A stretch of DNA of 64,000 nt from BRH-c25 sp035627615 (GCA_035627615.1 DASPLL010000019.1:56170-120169); one strand, 5' to 3'; positions 8,871 to 17,421 are shown, counted from the first letter of the stretch. Numbers and translations: made by a program. Notes: generated by a model from the sequence alone, not told the origin.

Positions 8871-9877
8871 TGATGCGCCAAAGACGCATCTTCCTTGTAT
8901 ATCATCCATGCCAGCTTGAAAAGCCAGCTGTCCTCAAACTTTTTGAGATCATAGCCGGTGCACTTGTGTATCTTGTCCAGCCTGTAAAGCAGGGTATTCC
9001 TGTGTATATAGAGCTTCGCAGCTGTATCTGTCAGGTTCAGGTTATTCTTAAAGAATTCCTCTATGGTGATTCCCAGCTCCCCATTAGCCATCTCCATGAA
9101 TTCTGGAGTCAGTACCCTGCCTTTTATAGCTTCCTTGAGCTCAGGATCCAAATTATACGCAATCCTGTATCCGTACATTCCGTCATAGTCTAATACGTTA
9201 TCTCCCAGGCGATATATTTGCTTGAGGCATAATGCCTCAATGCAGTTTGCGTAGAGCTTATGCAGCTCCTTTGCAGATACCGCTTTTCCGCCTATGACTG
9301 CTTTACACTCAATCAACAGTTCGCTCAGTACATTTTTAACGAAGCTGCTGCACGCTTCTGCCATATTTTCGTCAACTGCGACTGCAATTATCCTGTCCTC
9401 ATGTACAGCGCAGACTTTAACATCCATAGTATTTATAAGGATCTCCAGAATTTCACTGCTGGAATCGCCCAAATTATCAACCAGCAGCATATACCCCGGA
9501 AAGCAGGCCTTAAGCTTTTCCTCCAGTTTGGCAAGTTCGACTGCATCATACTTGCCCTCCGCTGCCTTCTTAAGAAATGCCCCTGACGAAGCCTCCCTGT
9601 CCAGGACAGAATCCAGGAGCAGTATTACCAGCCTGGTAGCTTCGGATTCATAATACTTATCCGAGCTGATGCAGAAAAAAAACTTCATTCCTTGTGTCCC
9701 GGACAGATATATGTTCCAGCCCTTGTAATTCTTCCCCGCTTTTTTGCAGGCCTCCTCAAAGGTAATATCAAAGCAGGAGTTTTCAGGATAAACTATATTT
9801 TCACTCTTCATGATAACAGCTATTTTATTTTTAGTTATTTCTGCCGCCTGTACAAGCAGCCCTTTAATATCCGCCAT
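8855..9877 (-). CDS. PucR/CdaR-family transcriptional regulator
   Basis: 340 aa. The C-terminal 60 residues carry the PucR-type helix-turn-helix (NLTDTAAKLYIHRNTLLYRL then FEDSWLFKLAWMI). The N-terminal part resembles a GGDEF-like or sugar-diacid regulator sensing region without recognisable catalytic motifs. The gene follows the UgpC/MsmX ATPase gene, separated by a terminator; a role in carbohydrate uptake control is inferred from that neighbour. The protein ends Val-Thr-Arg-Arg, residues encoded by repeat element B, which also supplies the stop codon, so the native C-terminus may have been altered by the insertion. Confidence 0.8.
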   Translation of the reverse strand: MADIKGLLVQAAEITKNKIAVIMKSENIVYPENSCFDITFEEACKKAGKNYKGWNIYLSGTQGMKFFFCISSDKYYESEATRLVILLLDSVLDREASSGAFLKKAAEGKYDAVELAKLEEKLKACFPGYMLLVDNLGDSSSEILEILINTMDVKVCAVHEDRIIAVAVDENMAEACSSFVKNVLSELLIECKAVIGGKAVSAKELHKLYANCIEALCLKQIYRLGDNVLDYDGMYGYRIAYNLDPELKEAIKGRVLTPEFMEMANGELGITIEEFFKNNLNLTDTAAKLYIHRNTLLYRLDKIHKCTGYDLKKFEDSWLFKLAWMIYKEDASLAHQVTRR

Positions 9878-9894
9878 ACTCTTACCTCTATCAT

Positions 9895-9929
9895 AATATA
9901 AGCGAATGGTTACGCCATTCGCTTATATT
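9895..9929. terminator. Terminator after ugpC/msmX
   Basis: A 15-bp perfect inverted repeat (AATATAAGCGAATGG with its complement) has a 5-nt loop. It lies between the ABC ATPase stop and the PucR-type gene start. Confidence 0.75.
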
Positions 9930-9950
9930 TTAACATATTTGCTTATTATT

Positions 9951-11060
9951 TTATATCGCCTTTTCAGTATCTACATCAAACAGGTGTATTTTATCCCAGT
10001 GCAGGTGAAGTTCAACGTCATCCCCAGTTCTTTTGCTTGTTTTTGCATCAACCACGGCAATTACATGTTTATCGCACTTTGTGAAGTGCAGATTTGTTTC
10101 GGAACCCATAAGCTCGGCAACTTCGACTGTTCCCGTTATAGATGAATACCTGCTTGTAAGAGGGTCTATCTCTGCTTCATGAAGGTGTTCCGGTCTTATT
10201 CCAATGTATACTTCCTTGTTTATATAACCATTATCCTTAAGCTTCATTGCAACTTCATCCGTTAAGCCCAGCATTGTGTCGTCAGTAAGCTTCAGAGCCG
10301 GCTTGCCGCCTTCTTCAACAACAGTTCCCCTGAAAATATTCATCTGGGGGCTGCCTATGAAACCGGCAACAAAGAGATTGGCTGGTTTGTCATATGCGTT
10401 CTGCGGACTGTCGATCTGCTGAATGTCACCATCCTTCATTATGACGATTCTGCTTCCCATTGTCATAGCTTCAGTCTGGTCATGAGTTACATATATGAAA
10501 GTAGTGTTAAGGCTCTTATGCAGCTTTGCGATCTCTGTTCTCATCTGTACTCTGAGCTTTGCATCAAGGTTCGAAAGAGGTTCATCCATAAGGAAAACCT
10601 TAGGCTCCCTTACCATTGCCCTTCCCAGGGCAACTCTCTGTCTCTGTCCGCCTGACAATGCTTTTGGTCTTCTGTCAAGCAGAGTTTCTATCTCAAGAAT
10701 TTTTGCCGCCTTTTTCACTCTTTCGTCTATCTCAGCCTTTGGAACCTTCTTAAGCTTCAGACCAAAAGCCATATTTTCATAAACGGTCATATGGGGATAT
10801 AAGGCATAATTCTGAAAAACCATGGCTATATCTCTGTCCTTGGGCGCTACATCATTCACAAGCTTGTCGCCTATGTAAAGCTCCCCTTCAGTGATTTCCT
10901 CAAGTCCTGCTATCATCCTCAGGGTTGTTGTCTTTCCGCAGCCTGACGGCCCAACCAGAACTATAAACTCCTTATGCTCGATTTCCATGCTGAAATCCTT
11001 TACTGCTGTAACATTTCCCGGATAAACCTTTTTTACATGTCTTAAGGATAGATTTGCCAT
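9951..11060 (-). CDS. ugpC: Sugar ABC transporter ATP-binding protein, UgpC/MsmX type
   Basis: 369 aa. This is a cytoplasmic ATPase that energises carbohydrate importers. The N-terminal ABC domain shows Walker A GPSGCGKTT, Q-loop FQNYALYPHM, signature LSGGQRQRVALGRA and Walker B VFLMDEPLSNLDAKLR. The C-terminal half (from about 240) is the TOBE/MalK-type regulatory domain (IGIRPEHLHE). It stands alone without permease or binding protein genes, as is usual for multitask MsmX-type ATPases in Bacillota that serve several transporters; the solute-binding protein at 2104-3423 could be one client. Confidence 0.93.
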   Translation of the reverse strand: MANLSLRHVKKVYPGNVTAVKDFSMEIEHKEFIVLVGPSGCGKTTTLRMIAGLEEITEGELYIGDKLVNDVAPKDRDIAMVFQNYALYPHMTVYENMAFGLKLKKVPKAEIDERVKKAAKILEIETLLDRRPKALSGGQRQRVALGRAMVREPKVFLMDEPLSNLDAKLRVQMRTEIAKLHKSLNTTFIYVTHDQTEAMTMGSRIVIMKDGDIQQIDSPQNAYDKPANLFVAGFIGSPQMNIFRGTVVEEGGKPALKLTDDTMLGLTDEVAMKLKDNGYINKEVYIGIRPEHLHEAEIDPLTSRYSSITGTVEVAELMGSETNLHFTKCDKHVIAVVDAKTSKRTGDDVELHLHWDKIHLFDVDTEKAI

Positions 11061-11111
11061 TATTATTCCTCTCCTCTTTTATCTTATTTATATATTTGCT
11101 TGCATCGGTTA

Positions 11112-11140
11112 AGCGGAACGACGAAGTGTCGCTCCCTACA
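11112..11140. repeat. Short imperfect palindromic repeat
   Basis: AAGCGGAACGACGAAGTGTC continuing into GCTCCCTACA forms an imperfect hairpin (GGAACGAC / GTCGCTCC around GAAGT). It resembles small dispersed intergenic palindromes of Clostridia. It lies in the gap between ugpC and the small gene at 11287. No promoter could be assigned with confidence in this gap. Confidence 0.4.
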
Positions 11141-11286
11141 GATAAAAGTATAGTTTATCAGGAATAATAATTCTATTAGGAGAAATAATGAATGTATATT
11201 TATATTTTTGTAGCAATTCATAATATTAATGTGTATTTATTGGAAATGTGCTATACAAATTAGGAAAAAGGAAAAGAGGTATGGGC

Positions 11287-11463
11287 ATGGGCAAAAAAAA
11301 GGCCCCAAAAGCCGACAACTCATTGGAGAAGAGTAAACAAGAAAAAACTGACGAATTCATAAATGTTTTCAACTATTTTGAAAACGCAAATATCAGAAAC
11401 CGTGATGCTTTCTGCGAGCTTCTGGACTATTCGGTTGAAAACAGAAGAGAACCGCATAAATGA
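11287..11463 (+). CDS. Small basic protein of unknown function (58 aa)
   Basis: I do not recognise the family. The ATG at 11287 is 7 bp after AGAGG, a better start than the upstream in-frame ATGs. The product has a Lys-rich N-terminus (MGKKKAPKADNS) and a mixed, possibly helical second half (TDEFINVFNYFENANIRNRD). It is followed within 4 bp by a strong terminator, which supports it being an expressed monocistronic gene. It is one of few plus-strand genes here and lies opposite to the MinJ-like gene. Confidence 0.6.
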   Translation: MGKKKAPKADNSLEKSKQEKTDEFINVFNYFENANIRNRDAFCELLDYSVENRREPHK

Positions 11464-11466
11464 ATA

Positions 11467-11496
11467 AAGACCTAAGGAATAAACTCCTTAGGTCTT
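11467..11496. terminator. Bidirectional terminator
   Basis: A 12-bp perfect stem (AAGACCTAAGGA) with a 6-nt loop serves the small plus-strand gene ending at 11463 and the convergent minus-strand gene ending at 11566. Confidence 0.85.
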
Positions 11497-11523
11497 GTTC
11501 TCTCTGCAGTGCCCTGCCCGAAT

Positions 11524-11558
11524 ACGCGTAACGCGTAACTCGTAACGCGAAACCCGCA
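11524..11558. repeat. Tandem heptamer repeat (5 x 7 bp)
   Basis: The units read ACGCGTA, ACGCGTA, ACTCGTA, ACGCGAA, ACCCGCA. Like elements A to C, it lies between the stop codon of a minus-strand gene and that gene's terminator. The motif differs but the 7-bp period is the same. Confidence 0.6.
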
Positions 11559-11565
11559 AAAAACA

Positions 11566-12861
11566 CTACACATCAACACCCTTATTCTGCTTCTTTTTCA
11601 ATCTGTCTATCAGCTTTTTCGCTATTGAGCCACCTCTGTTTACTTCATAAAAAAATTCCGGATTGCGTGGAACTATCAGTGCTCCCAGGCTTCCTATCCC
11701 ACTCCTGTAATCAGTATACTCGACAGTAAGCATTTTACCTGATTTCTTTTTTATCAGCAGCCATACAAAGACCGGATAGCTGCCCAGGAACCCCGACAAT
11801 TGCTTTTCATCATTTATATCCGTCCCGTTTATTTTCAGTATCGCATCACCGGGCTCTATATGCATAATGCCTGCCGGACTGTCCTTCTTCACATAAAGCA
11901 CCTTCAGGCCGTTCTCATCACTTTCAAAACAGGGTTTACCCTCTTCTTCCTCCTTTGCTCCGTATAGAATAAGCATTTCATGGGCTATAGGAGCAAAAGC
12001 GGCCGCAAGATAAGCAAAAAATCTCAGCTTTGAAGCGATCACAGAAAGTATGATCAGCACCAGGCTATAGCATCCCAGTCTTACAGCAGAACTGCTGCAC
12101 CTTTTTTCCGGGGTTTTGCTTATTGCCATATCTCCATACCCCAATACTACAGGTACAACAAGGGGTATATATACAAGTCCGGAGCTGCCCTCCGCGGCAT
12201 AATGCTTCAATACAGGCCACCAGTCCGGCATATGGATTATACCTGCAAAGCTTGCTCCGTTGCCTTCATTGCCGAACATTACAGCAAACACTATCAAAGG
12301 AATGGGCCACACTTTATTCATTATGTAACCACCGACTGTTTTTCCATCCTTGCGCTTCAGGAATAGGGGAACCGAATAACTGCAGCCGTCAATCCATATC
12401 AAAAAGCTCTCAATCAGGTGAAGCACTCCTATAAGCGCCAACAGTCCGGCAACATTGACTGATGGGAACCTAAAAATGAGATTCATAAGGGCTATAAGGC
12501 CTCCGGCATAGGAAAAACACAGGTATCTTGGATTTATCAATGCCAATAGGACAGCAATTATCCAAATATAAGTGATAGCTTCTGTCAGTGAGCCCCCGCC
12601 CACTCTTGTATAATCCTCAATGCTTATACCCATGAGAATAACAAGCAGACTTCCTGACAGACCTCCTGCCAGGCCAACCAGCACAGAGCTTGATACCTTA
12701 TTGAACAGGGAATAGCTGCTGCCCAGCATTCTTACCTCTATTCCCGAATTCTTTTTGTAAAGCATTATCAGGATAAGCACTATTATCCAAAAAAACTCAT
12801 CTGCCAAAAGATTCCCGAATTGCTCAAGTATCAATCCTGCAATCTTAAGTATAGTAACCAT
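11566..12861 (-). CDS. MinJ-like polytopic membrane protein with C-terminal PDZ domain
   Basis: About 431 aa. Roughly eight hydrophobic helices are spread over residues 10-310, then a PDZ domain (about 335-415) with AGIMHIEPGDAILKINGTDI. In Bacillus, MinJ links DivIVA to MinD and sits beside ctpB, ftsEX and uvrBA. The same neighbours occur here, which supports homology by position. The start is the ATG at 12861 with GAGGTG just upstream; an earlier TTG lies in that site. Function in septum placement is inferred and was not demonstrated from motifs alone. Confidence 0.65.
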   Translation of the reverse strand: MVTILKIAGLILEQFGNLLADEFFWIIVLILIMLYKKNSGIEVRMLGSSYSLFNKVSSSVLVGLAGGLSGSLLVILMGISIEDYTRVGGGSLTEAITYIWIIAVLLALINPRYLCFSYAGGLIALMNLIFRFPSVNVAGLLALIGVLHLIESFLIWIDGCSYSVPLFLKRKDGKTVGGYIMNKVWPIPLIVFAVMFGNEGNGASFAGIIHMPDWWPVLKHYAAEGSSGLVYIPLVVPVVLGYGDMAISKTPEKRCSSSAVRLGCYSLVLIILSVIASKLRFFAYLAAAFAPIAHEMLILYGAKEEEEGKPCFESDENGLKVLYVKKDSPAGIMHIEPGDAILKINGTDINDEKQLSGFLGSYPVFVWLLIKKKSGKMLTVEYTDYRSGIGSLGALIVPRNPEFFYEVNRGGSIAKKLIDRLKKKQNKGVDV

Positions 12862-12944
12862 AACGCACCTCAATAATGAAATTATGGAAATATTTACGCA
12901 AAGTTTGAATCAGTCATGTAATATGTTTTCCGCGAAATACATTA

Positions 12945-14147
12945 TCACTTGATCTGGTTAATCAGTTCCAGAACAGCTCTATCCAGCTGTACATCCTTTA
13001 CTTCCTCGGGCTTCTGACCATCTCTTGTCTCCATGGGCTTTACTTCAATATCCGGTTGTATCCCTACCTTATTGATGCTAATCCCGTTAGGCGTATAATA
13101 CTTCTGAGTGGTAAGCTTCATGCCTGAACCGTCCTTGAGCTGCTCAATGGACTGAACCAATCCCTTTCCAAAGCTCTTCGTGCCGATCAGGAGTCCTGCC
13201 TTCCTGTCCTTGACTGCACCTGATACTATTTCAGAGGCACTGGCGCTTCCTTCATCTATCAACACCACAAAGGGTACGTCAAGCTTACCCTTTTTTGATT
13301 TGTAGTCATCCCTTTTCTTCGCCTTATCCTCTGTGTAAACTACAAGCCCCTCATCCAGCAGCTCATCAGCTACAATAACACACTGGTCTATGAAACCTCC
13401 CGGGTTTTGTCTCAAATCAATTACGAGACCTTTCATTTTCTCTTCCGTAAGAGTATTTATAGCTTTCTTGAACTCACTTCCGGTATCCTCATCAAACATA
13501 CTGATCCTTATATAACCGATACTATTTTCCATCATGTTACTTTTCACAGTCTTCAAAATAATCTCTTCCCTTGTTATTTTAAAGACCTGTGGCTCTTTAA
13601 CATCATCCCTCATAACCGTCAATGTGACCTGGGTGCCTTTCTTGCCCTTCATCAGGGTGACAGCGGCCTCCAGATCAATACCAATTATATCCTTGTCGTC
13701 GACCTTAATGATCCTGTCATTGGTCTTGAGTCCTGCCTTTTCCCCCGGTGTATCCTCTATTGGAGCTACAACTGTTACATAACCGTCTTCACTCCTGGTG
13801 ACTATGACTCCGATACCGCCATAGGAGCCTTTGGTCGATTCATTGAAATTCTTGAATTCATCCTTTGTCATATAAACCGAGTAGGGATCCCCCAAGGCTT
13901 CAAACATTCCCTTGATCGCACCTTCTATAAGCTTATTATCCTCTGCGCCTTCCACATAATAACTCTTGATATATTCCTTAAGGCTCAACAGCTTCTCCAT
14001 GCTTTTGACAGTCTCAAAGTCCTCCTTTGCTATTACCACCTTGTTTCCCAAACTGATCGCAACTGTATTGGCAGCTACAAAAGTACCGAAAGCTGTAACA
14101 ATTACCAGTATCAATGCCCAGAAAAATGCTGCTCTTTTACTTATCAT
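12945..14147 (-). CDS. S41 carboxyl-terminal processing protease (CtpA/CtpB type)
   Basis: About 400 aa. An N-terminal signal-anchor (RAAFFWALILVIVTAFGTFV) is followed by a PDZ domain (about 100-185; GVIVTRSEDGYVTVVAPIEDTP) and a tail-specific protease domain with the catalytic Ser in DEGSASASE and Lys in GTKSFGKG, both intact. A C-terminal peptidoglycan-binding domain is not apparent. It acts outside the membrane on the C-termini of exported proteins. The ATG at 14147 follows GAGGTG by 6 bp. In Bacillus a ctpB gene lies between minJ and ftsX, as here. Confidence 0.93.
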   Translation of the reverse strand: MISKRAAFFWALILVIVTAFGTFVAANTVAISLGNKVVIAKEDFETVKSMEKLLSLKEYIKSYYVEGAEDNKLIEGAIKGMFEALGDPYSVYMTKDEFKNFNESTKGSYGGIGVIVTRSEDGYVTVVAPIEDTPGEKAGLKTNDRIIKVDDKDIIGIDLEAAVTLMKGKKGTQVTLTVMRDDVKEPQVFKITREEIILKTVKSNMMENSIGYIRISMFDEDTGSEFKKAINTLTEEKMKGLVIDLRQNPGGFIDQCVIVADELLDEGLVVYTEDKAKKRDDYKSKKGKLDVPFVVLIDEGSASASEIVSGAVKDRKAGLLIGTKSFGKGLVQSIEQLKDGSGMKLTTQKYYTPNGISINKVGIQPDIEVKPMETRDGQKPEEVKDVQLDRAVLELINQIK

Positions 14148-14225
14148 CAATTTCACCTCATAAACATTATATTACTGTAACCTTTTATATATTATCCGTA
14201 GCTTTAATTTTTACTTACCCTGTAC

Positions 14226-14657
14226 TTACTGCTTTGAATTGCTGCATTTACTGCAGTAGCCGTAAATCTCGAATTTGTGGTCGGTCGCTTTGAAACCGAT
14301 GGCCTCAAGCTGCTCCTCTCCCAGGTTTATGTATGGACATATATCAATCTCTCTAGTCTCTCCGCATTTCTTGCATATTATATGGTGATGGTGCTCCAGC
14401 CCGCACAACTCATAATGGCTGATGCCGCTTTCTATATACAGCTTGTTTATTATCTCAAGAGCACTCAAAAGCTCAAGATTTCTGTATATGGTAGAGAAAT
14501 TTATACCCTTTAGTTTTTCTCTTACCTTATCAAAAATCTCCTGGGCTGTATAATGGCCCGGACTTTCATTAAAAGCCTCTATTATCAGCCTCCTCTGCTC
14601 GGTAAGCTTATAGCCCTTCTCTTTCAAAACCATTTCAAGTCTGCTTAAATCCTTCAT
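14226..14657 (-). CDS. zur: Fur-family regulator, probable zinc-uptake repressor Zur
   Basis: 143 aa. It has a Fur-type winged helix (LTEQRRLIIEAFNESPGHYTAQEIFDKV), the metal-site cluster HYELCGLEHHHHIICKKCGE and a C-terminal CxxC (YCSKCS) pairing with the earlier CKKC for structural zinc. It is last gene of znuA-znuC-znuB-zur, so a zinc role is more likely than iron or peroxide. The start at 14657 is preferred (GGAAG 7 bp upstream) over an upstream ATG overlapping znuB. A 7-1-7 palindrome upstream of znuA is its likely operator and would give feedback control. Confidence 0.85.
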   Translation of the reverse strand: MKDLSRLEMVLKEKGYKLTEQRRLIIEAFNESPGHYTAQEIFDKVREKLKGINFSTIYRNLELLSALEIINKLYIESGISHYELCGLEHHHHIICKKCGETREIDICPYINLGEEQLEAIGFKATDHKFEIYGYCSKCSNSKQ

Positions 14658-14686
14658 CGCTACACTTCCTTGCAAATTATATAATA

Positions 14687-15496
14687 TCACTGTATTCTGA
14701 GTAATTTCTTAACAGTCAAAACAGCAAGCAGTATAAATACTGAGGTCAATACTATGGAGCCTCCCGGTGCAAGATCAAAGTAGTAGGATGTAAAGAGGCC
14801 AACTATTACGGATATTAATGCGAAAACAACAGATAGAAAAATCGTATTATTAAAGCTTCTTGACATCAGCAAGCTGCATGCAACAGGGACTACCATAAGT
14901 GAAGAAACCAGCAGCATGCCGACGACCCTCATGGAAACAACAATTGTCATGGCAGTCAGAGCTGTAAAATACATATTGAGAGCAGCTACGGGTATTCCTG
15001 CCAGCTCAGCTCCCTCCTCATCAAAGGCCATGTAGAAGAATTCCTTGTAAAGCAGACATACCGATAGTATAATGACTACGCTCAGACCCAGTATGATATA
15101 TATATCTATATTATTGACCGCTATTATGCTTCCAAAAAGATAGCTCATAAGATCTGCATTAAAGGAGTCTGAAAGACTGATCAATACAACAGCCAGTCCT
15201 ATACTTGCCGAAAGCACTATGGATATTGAAAGCTCCGCGTACTGCGAAAAGCGCTTCCTCAATTTCTCAATACCTATGGCGGCAGCCAGTGCAAAAATCA
15301 ATGCTCCCCATAAAGGATAAAACCCTCCCAGCATTCCTGCCGCAATCCCTGCCAGTGAAGCGTGAGAGAGTGTGTCGCCTATCATCGAAAGCCTCCTCAT
15401 AACAACAAAGGTTCCAATAAGAGGACAGATGACAGCCACCAGCAACCCCGCCGTAAAAGCTCTCTGCATGAATTCAAAATTTAACAGTTCAAACAT
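14687..15496 (-). CDS. znuB: Zinc ABC transporter permease
   Basis: 269 aa, about eight membrane helices, ABC-3 family. The N-terminal region MRRLSMIGDTLSHASLAGIA is the family hallmark (cytoplasmic ATPase-contact and metal-path segment). It pairs with ZnuC and ZnuA encoded immediately upstream. Ribosome site GGAGGTAAC precedes the ATG. Manganese transport is the main alternative for the family; the His/Glu-rich loop of the partner ZnuA and the Fur-type partner favour zinc. Confidence 0.9.
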   Translation of the reverse strand: MFELLNFEFMQRAFTAGLLVAVICPLIGTFVVMRRLSMIGDTLSHASLAGIAAGMLGGFYPLWGALIFALAAAIGIEKLRKRFSQYAELSISIVLSASIGLAVVLISLSDSFNADLMSYLFGSIIAVNNIDIYIILGLSVVIILSVCLLYKEFFYMAFDEEGAELAGIPVAALNMYFTALTAMTIVVSMRVVGMLLVSSLMVVPVACSLLMSRSFNNTIFLSVVFALISVIVGLFTSYYFDLAPGGSIVLTSVFILLAVLTVKKLLRIQ

Positions 15497-15526
15497 CCGA
15501 TGTTACCTCCGATTTATTAGCCCTAA

Positions 15527-16279
15527 CTAGTGCACGTGGGTTATCTGAGATATATTATGATTTTCATAGACCTCTTTAAATAAGTCTGCTCCCTGGTTTA
15601 TTGTGCAGTCATGCTCACGAAGCTTTCCATCCGATAAGCACAATACCCTGTTCACCCTCCTGTCAATAGCTCCGATATCATGGGTCACGATTACCAGAGT
15701 GATGCCCCTGACCTTGTTAAGAGAATCCATCAGTTCATAAAAGCTCTCTTCTGATTTCTGATCAATACCGACTGTAGGCTCATCCATGAATATAACACTC
15801 GGGTCGCTTACCAGTGACTTGGCAATGAATACCCTCTGCTGTTGTCCGCCGGAAAGCCTTCCTATTATTCTTTTCTTGTACTCCAGCATATCCACTGTCC
15901 GAAGCGCGGCCTCAACCTTTTCCCTGTGAGCCTTACTTATACGTCCTGCCAGACCCACCATAGGATAAAGGTTTGTCGAAACCACCTCTTCCACAGTCGC
16001 CGGAAAACCCTGATTGAAGGAAGTGGCCTTTTGAGGTATGTAGCCTATCCTTCCCCATTGGCTGAACTTACTTATATCAGTATCAAAAACCCTGATAGTA
16101 CCTTTCTGCGGCTTCAACAAACCGAGAAATATCTTAAGCAGTGTACTTTTACCCGAACCATTTGGTCCCACTATACCCAGGAAATCTCCATCAGCTATAG
16201 TTGTGCTGATTCCATCCAGTACATTGGTCCTGCCATACCCGAAGGTTATGTTTTCAATTTTAAAAATATCTGCACTCAT
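15527..16279 (-). CDS. znuC: Zinc ABC transporter ATP-binding protein
   Basis: 250 aa. Walker A GPNGSGKSTLL, Q-loop IPQKATSF, signature LSGGQQQRVFIAKSL, Walker B VIFMDEPTVG and the switch His in VTHD are all present. The ATG begins at the base after the znuA stop (TAA then ATG), showing tight translational coupling. The C-terminal extension is short and has a few His residues. Confidence 0.92.
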   Translation of the reverse strand: MSADIFKIENITFGYGRTNVLDGISTTIADGDFLGIVGPNGSGKSTLLKIFLGLLKPQKGTIRVFDTDISKFSQWGRIGYIPQKATSFNQGFPATVEEVVSTNLYPMVGLAGRISKAHREKVEAALRTVDMLEYKKRIIGRLSGGQQQRVFIAKSLVSDPSVIFMDEPTVGIDQKSEESFYELMDSLNKVRGITLVIVTHDIGAIDRRVNRVLCLSDGKLREHDCTINQGADLFKEVYENHNISQITHVH

Positions 16280-17245
16280 TTAATCACCCAACGCCTTTTT
16301 CAGGTTCTCAATATTTTCATACATTACCGATATATAGTCCCTCCCGGACTTTATATCCTCTTCATTCAAGCCTGCTGCATCATTCAGCACCAGTACCTCC
16401 GCGCCCACTTCCCTTGCAAGGGTCTCAGAAAGCTTTGGGCTTGTGAGCTTTTCAAAGAAAATATATCTTACATCATTTTCCTTACATTCTATAGCCAACT
16501 CAGCCATTTTCGACGGACTTGGCTCTTCCTGGGGATTAACTCCCCTGATCGCGACCTGTTTGAAGCCATAATCATTTGCGAAATACCCGAAGGCCTCATG
16601 AGATACAACTATGATATTACTTCTGAAATATTTCGAAGCATCCCTGATATCCTTATCCAGCTTTGTGAGCTTTGAAACAAGCTCTGTCATATTCTTCTCG
16701 TAATATCCGGAGTTTTCCGGATCTGCTTCCTTAAGAGCTTCATAGACAGTCTGAGCCTGTTGTTTCAGCCTTAAGGGACTCACCCATATATGAGGATCAT
16801 ATAAGCCATGCTCACGACTCTCTTCTTCATGCTCTTCTTCGCTGTGCTCTTCAGCCTTCAGGAGCTCTATGCCTTCGCTGGCGTCAACCACTTTTGTCTT
16901 ATCCCTGTCAATAATGGATAATATGTTATCTATCCATACCTCCATTCCTGCTCCGTTATATACCAGCATATCGGCATCGTTCAGCTCTACTGCCAGCCTT
17001 GGAGTAGGTTCCCAATCGTGGGGCTCCGCTCCCGCCGGCACCATAGATATGACCTCTGCTTTGTCCCCTGCTATTTCACTAACCAGAAAATACATGGGAT
17101 AAAAGCTTGTATATATTTTCATTCCATTCTTGTCCGCATCAATCCGTCCGCCTTCACCAAGCGGCTTTCCGATTGCTGCCTCACAACCTGGCAGAGCCAT
17201 GCTTATCATAAGTAAAATAATTATTACAGCTATTACTCTTTTCAT
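16280..17245 (-). CDS. znuA: Zinc-binding lipoprotein of ABC transporter
   Basis: About 321 aa. A lipoprotein signal ends in LPGC. The cluster A-I fold is indicated by TSFYPMYFLVSEIAGDK, the metal ligand His in PAGAEPHDWEP, an acidic His-rich loop (EEHSEEEHEEESREHG) before DPHIWVSP, and VVSHEAFGYFA. The charged His loop is typical of zinc rather than manganese proteins. The ATG at 17245 is used because the earlier in-frame ATG overlaps the operator palindrome. First gene of znuACB-zur. Confidence 0.92.
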   Translation of the reverse strand: MKRVIAVIIILLMISMALPGCEAAIGKPLGEGGRIDADKNGMKIYTSFYPMYFLVSEIAGDKAEVISMVPAGAEPHDWEPTPRLAVELNDADMLVYNGAGMEVWIDNILSIIDRDKTKVVDASEGIELLKAEEHSEEEHEEESREHGLYDPHIWVSPLRLKQQAQTVYEALKEADPENSGYYEKNMTELVSKLTKLDKDIRDASKYFRSNIIVVSHEAFGYFANDYGFKQVAIRGVNPQEEPSPSKMAELAIECKENDVRYIFFEKLTSPKLSETLAREVGAEVLVLNDAAGLNEEDIKSGRDYISVMYENIENLKKALGD

Positions 17246-17261
17246 TACCCGCTCCCCTTTT

Positions 17262-17276
17262 TGCAAATAATTTGCA
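17262..17276. promoter_or_regulatory. Candidate Zur operator
   Basis: TGCAAAT-A-ATTTGCA is a perfect 7-1-7 inverted repeat, the geometry used by Fur-family dimers. It lies between the znu promoter and the znuA ribosome site. It does not match the Bacillus Zur core (TCGTAAT), so the assignment rests on geometry and on the zur gene in the same operon. Confidence 0.65.
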
Positions 17277-17283
17277 TTTACAT

Positions 17284-17311
17284 TGTATAATATTGGCTAA
17301 CCTTGTGTCAA
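17284..17311 (-). promoter_or_regulatory. Sigma-A promoter of znuACB-zur
   Basis: TTGACA (17311-17306), 16-bp spacer, TATACA (17289-17284). The palindromic operator lies just downstream, at the expected start of the transcript. Confidence 0.8.
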
Positions 17312-17326
17312 TTATACAAAAAAATT

Positions 17327-17353
17327 AAAAATACACCTTGTCGGTGTATTTTT
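17327..17353 (-). terminator. Terminator after the M23 hydrolase gene
   Basis: An 11-bp perfect stem (AAAAATACACC) with a 5-nt loop is followed on the minus strand by TTTTT. It abuts repeat element C. Confidence 0.85.
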
Positions 17354-17421
17354 AGTCGCTAGTCACTAGTCTCTAGTCGCCAGATTTGGGTAGGGCTTCG
17401 AAGCCTGCCGCTTTAGCGGCA
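17354..17421. repeat. Repeat element C, one heptameric end plus core
   Basis: The units read AGTCGCT, AGTCACT, AGTCTCT, AGTCGCC, AGATTTG, followed by GGGCTTCGAAGCC and a 16-bp hairpin (17406-17421). Only one end of the family seen at 3599 and 8752 is present, so it looks like a half copy. It fills the space between the M23 gene stop and its terminator. Confidence 0.75.
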
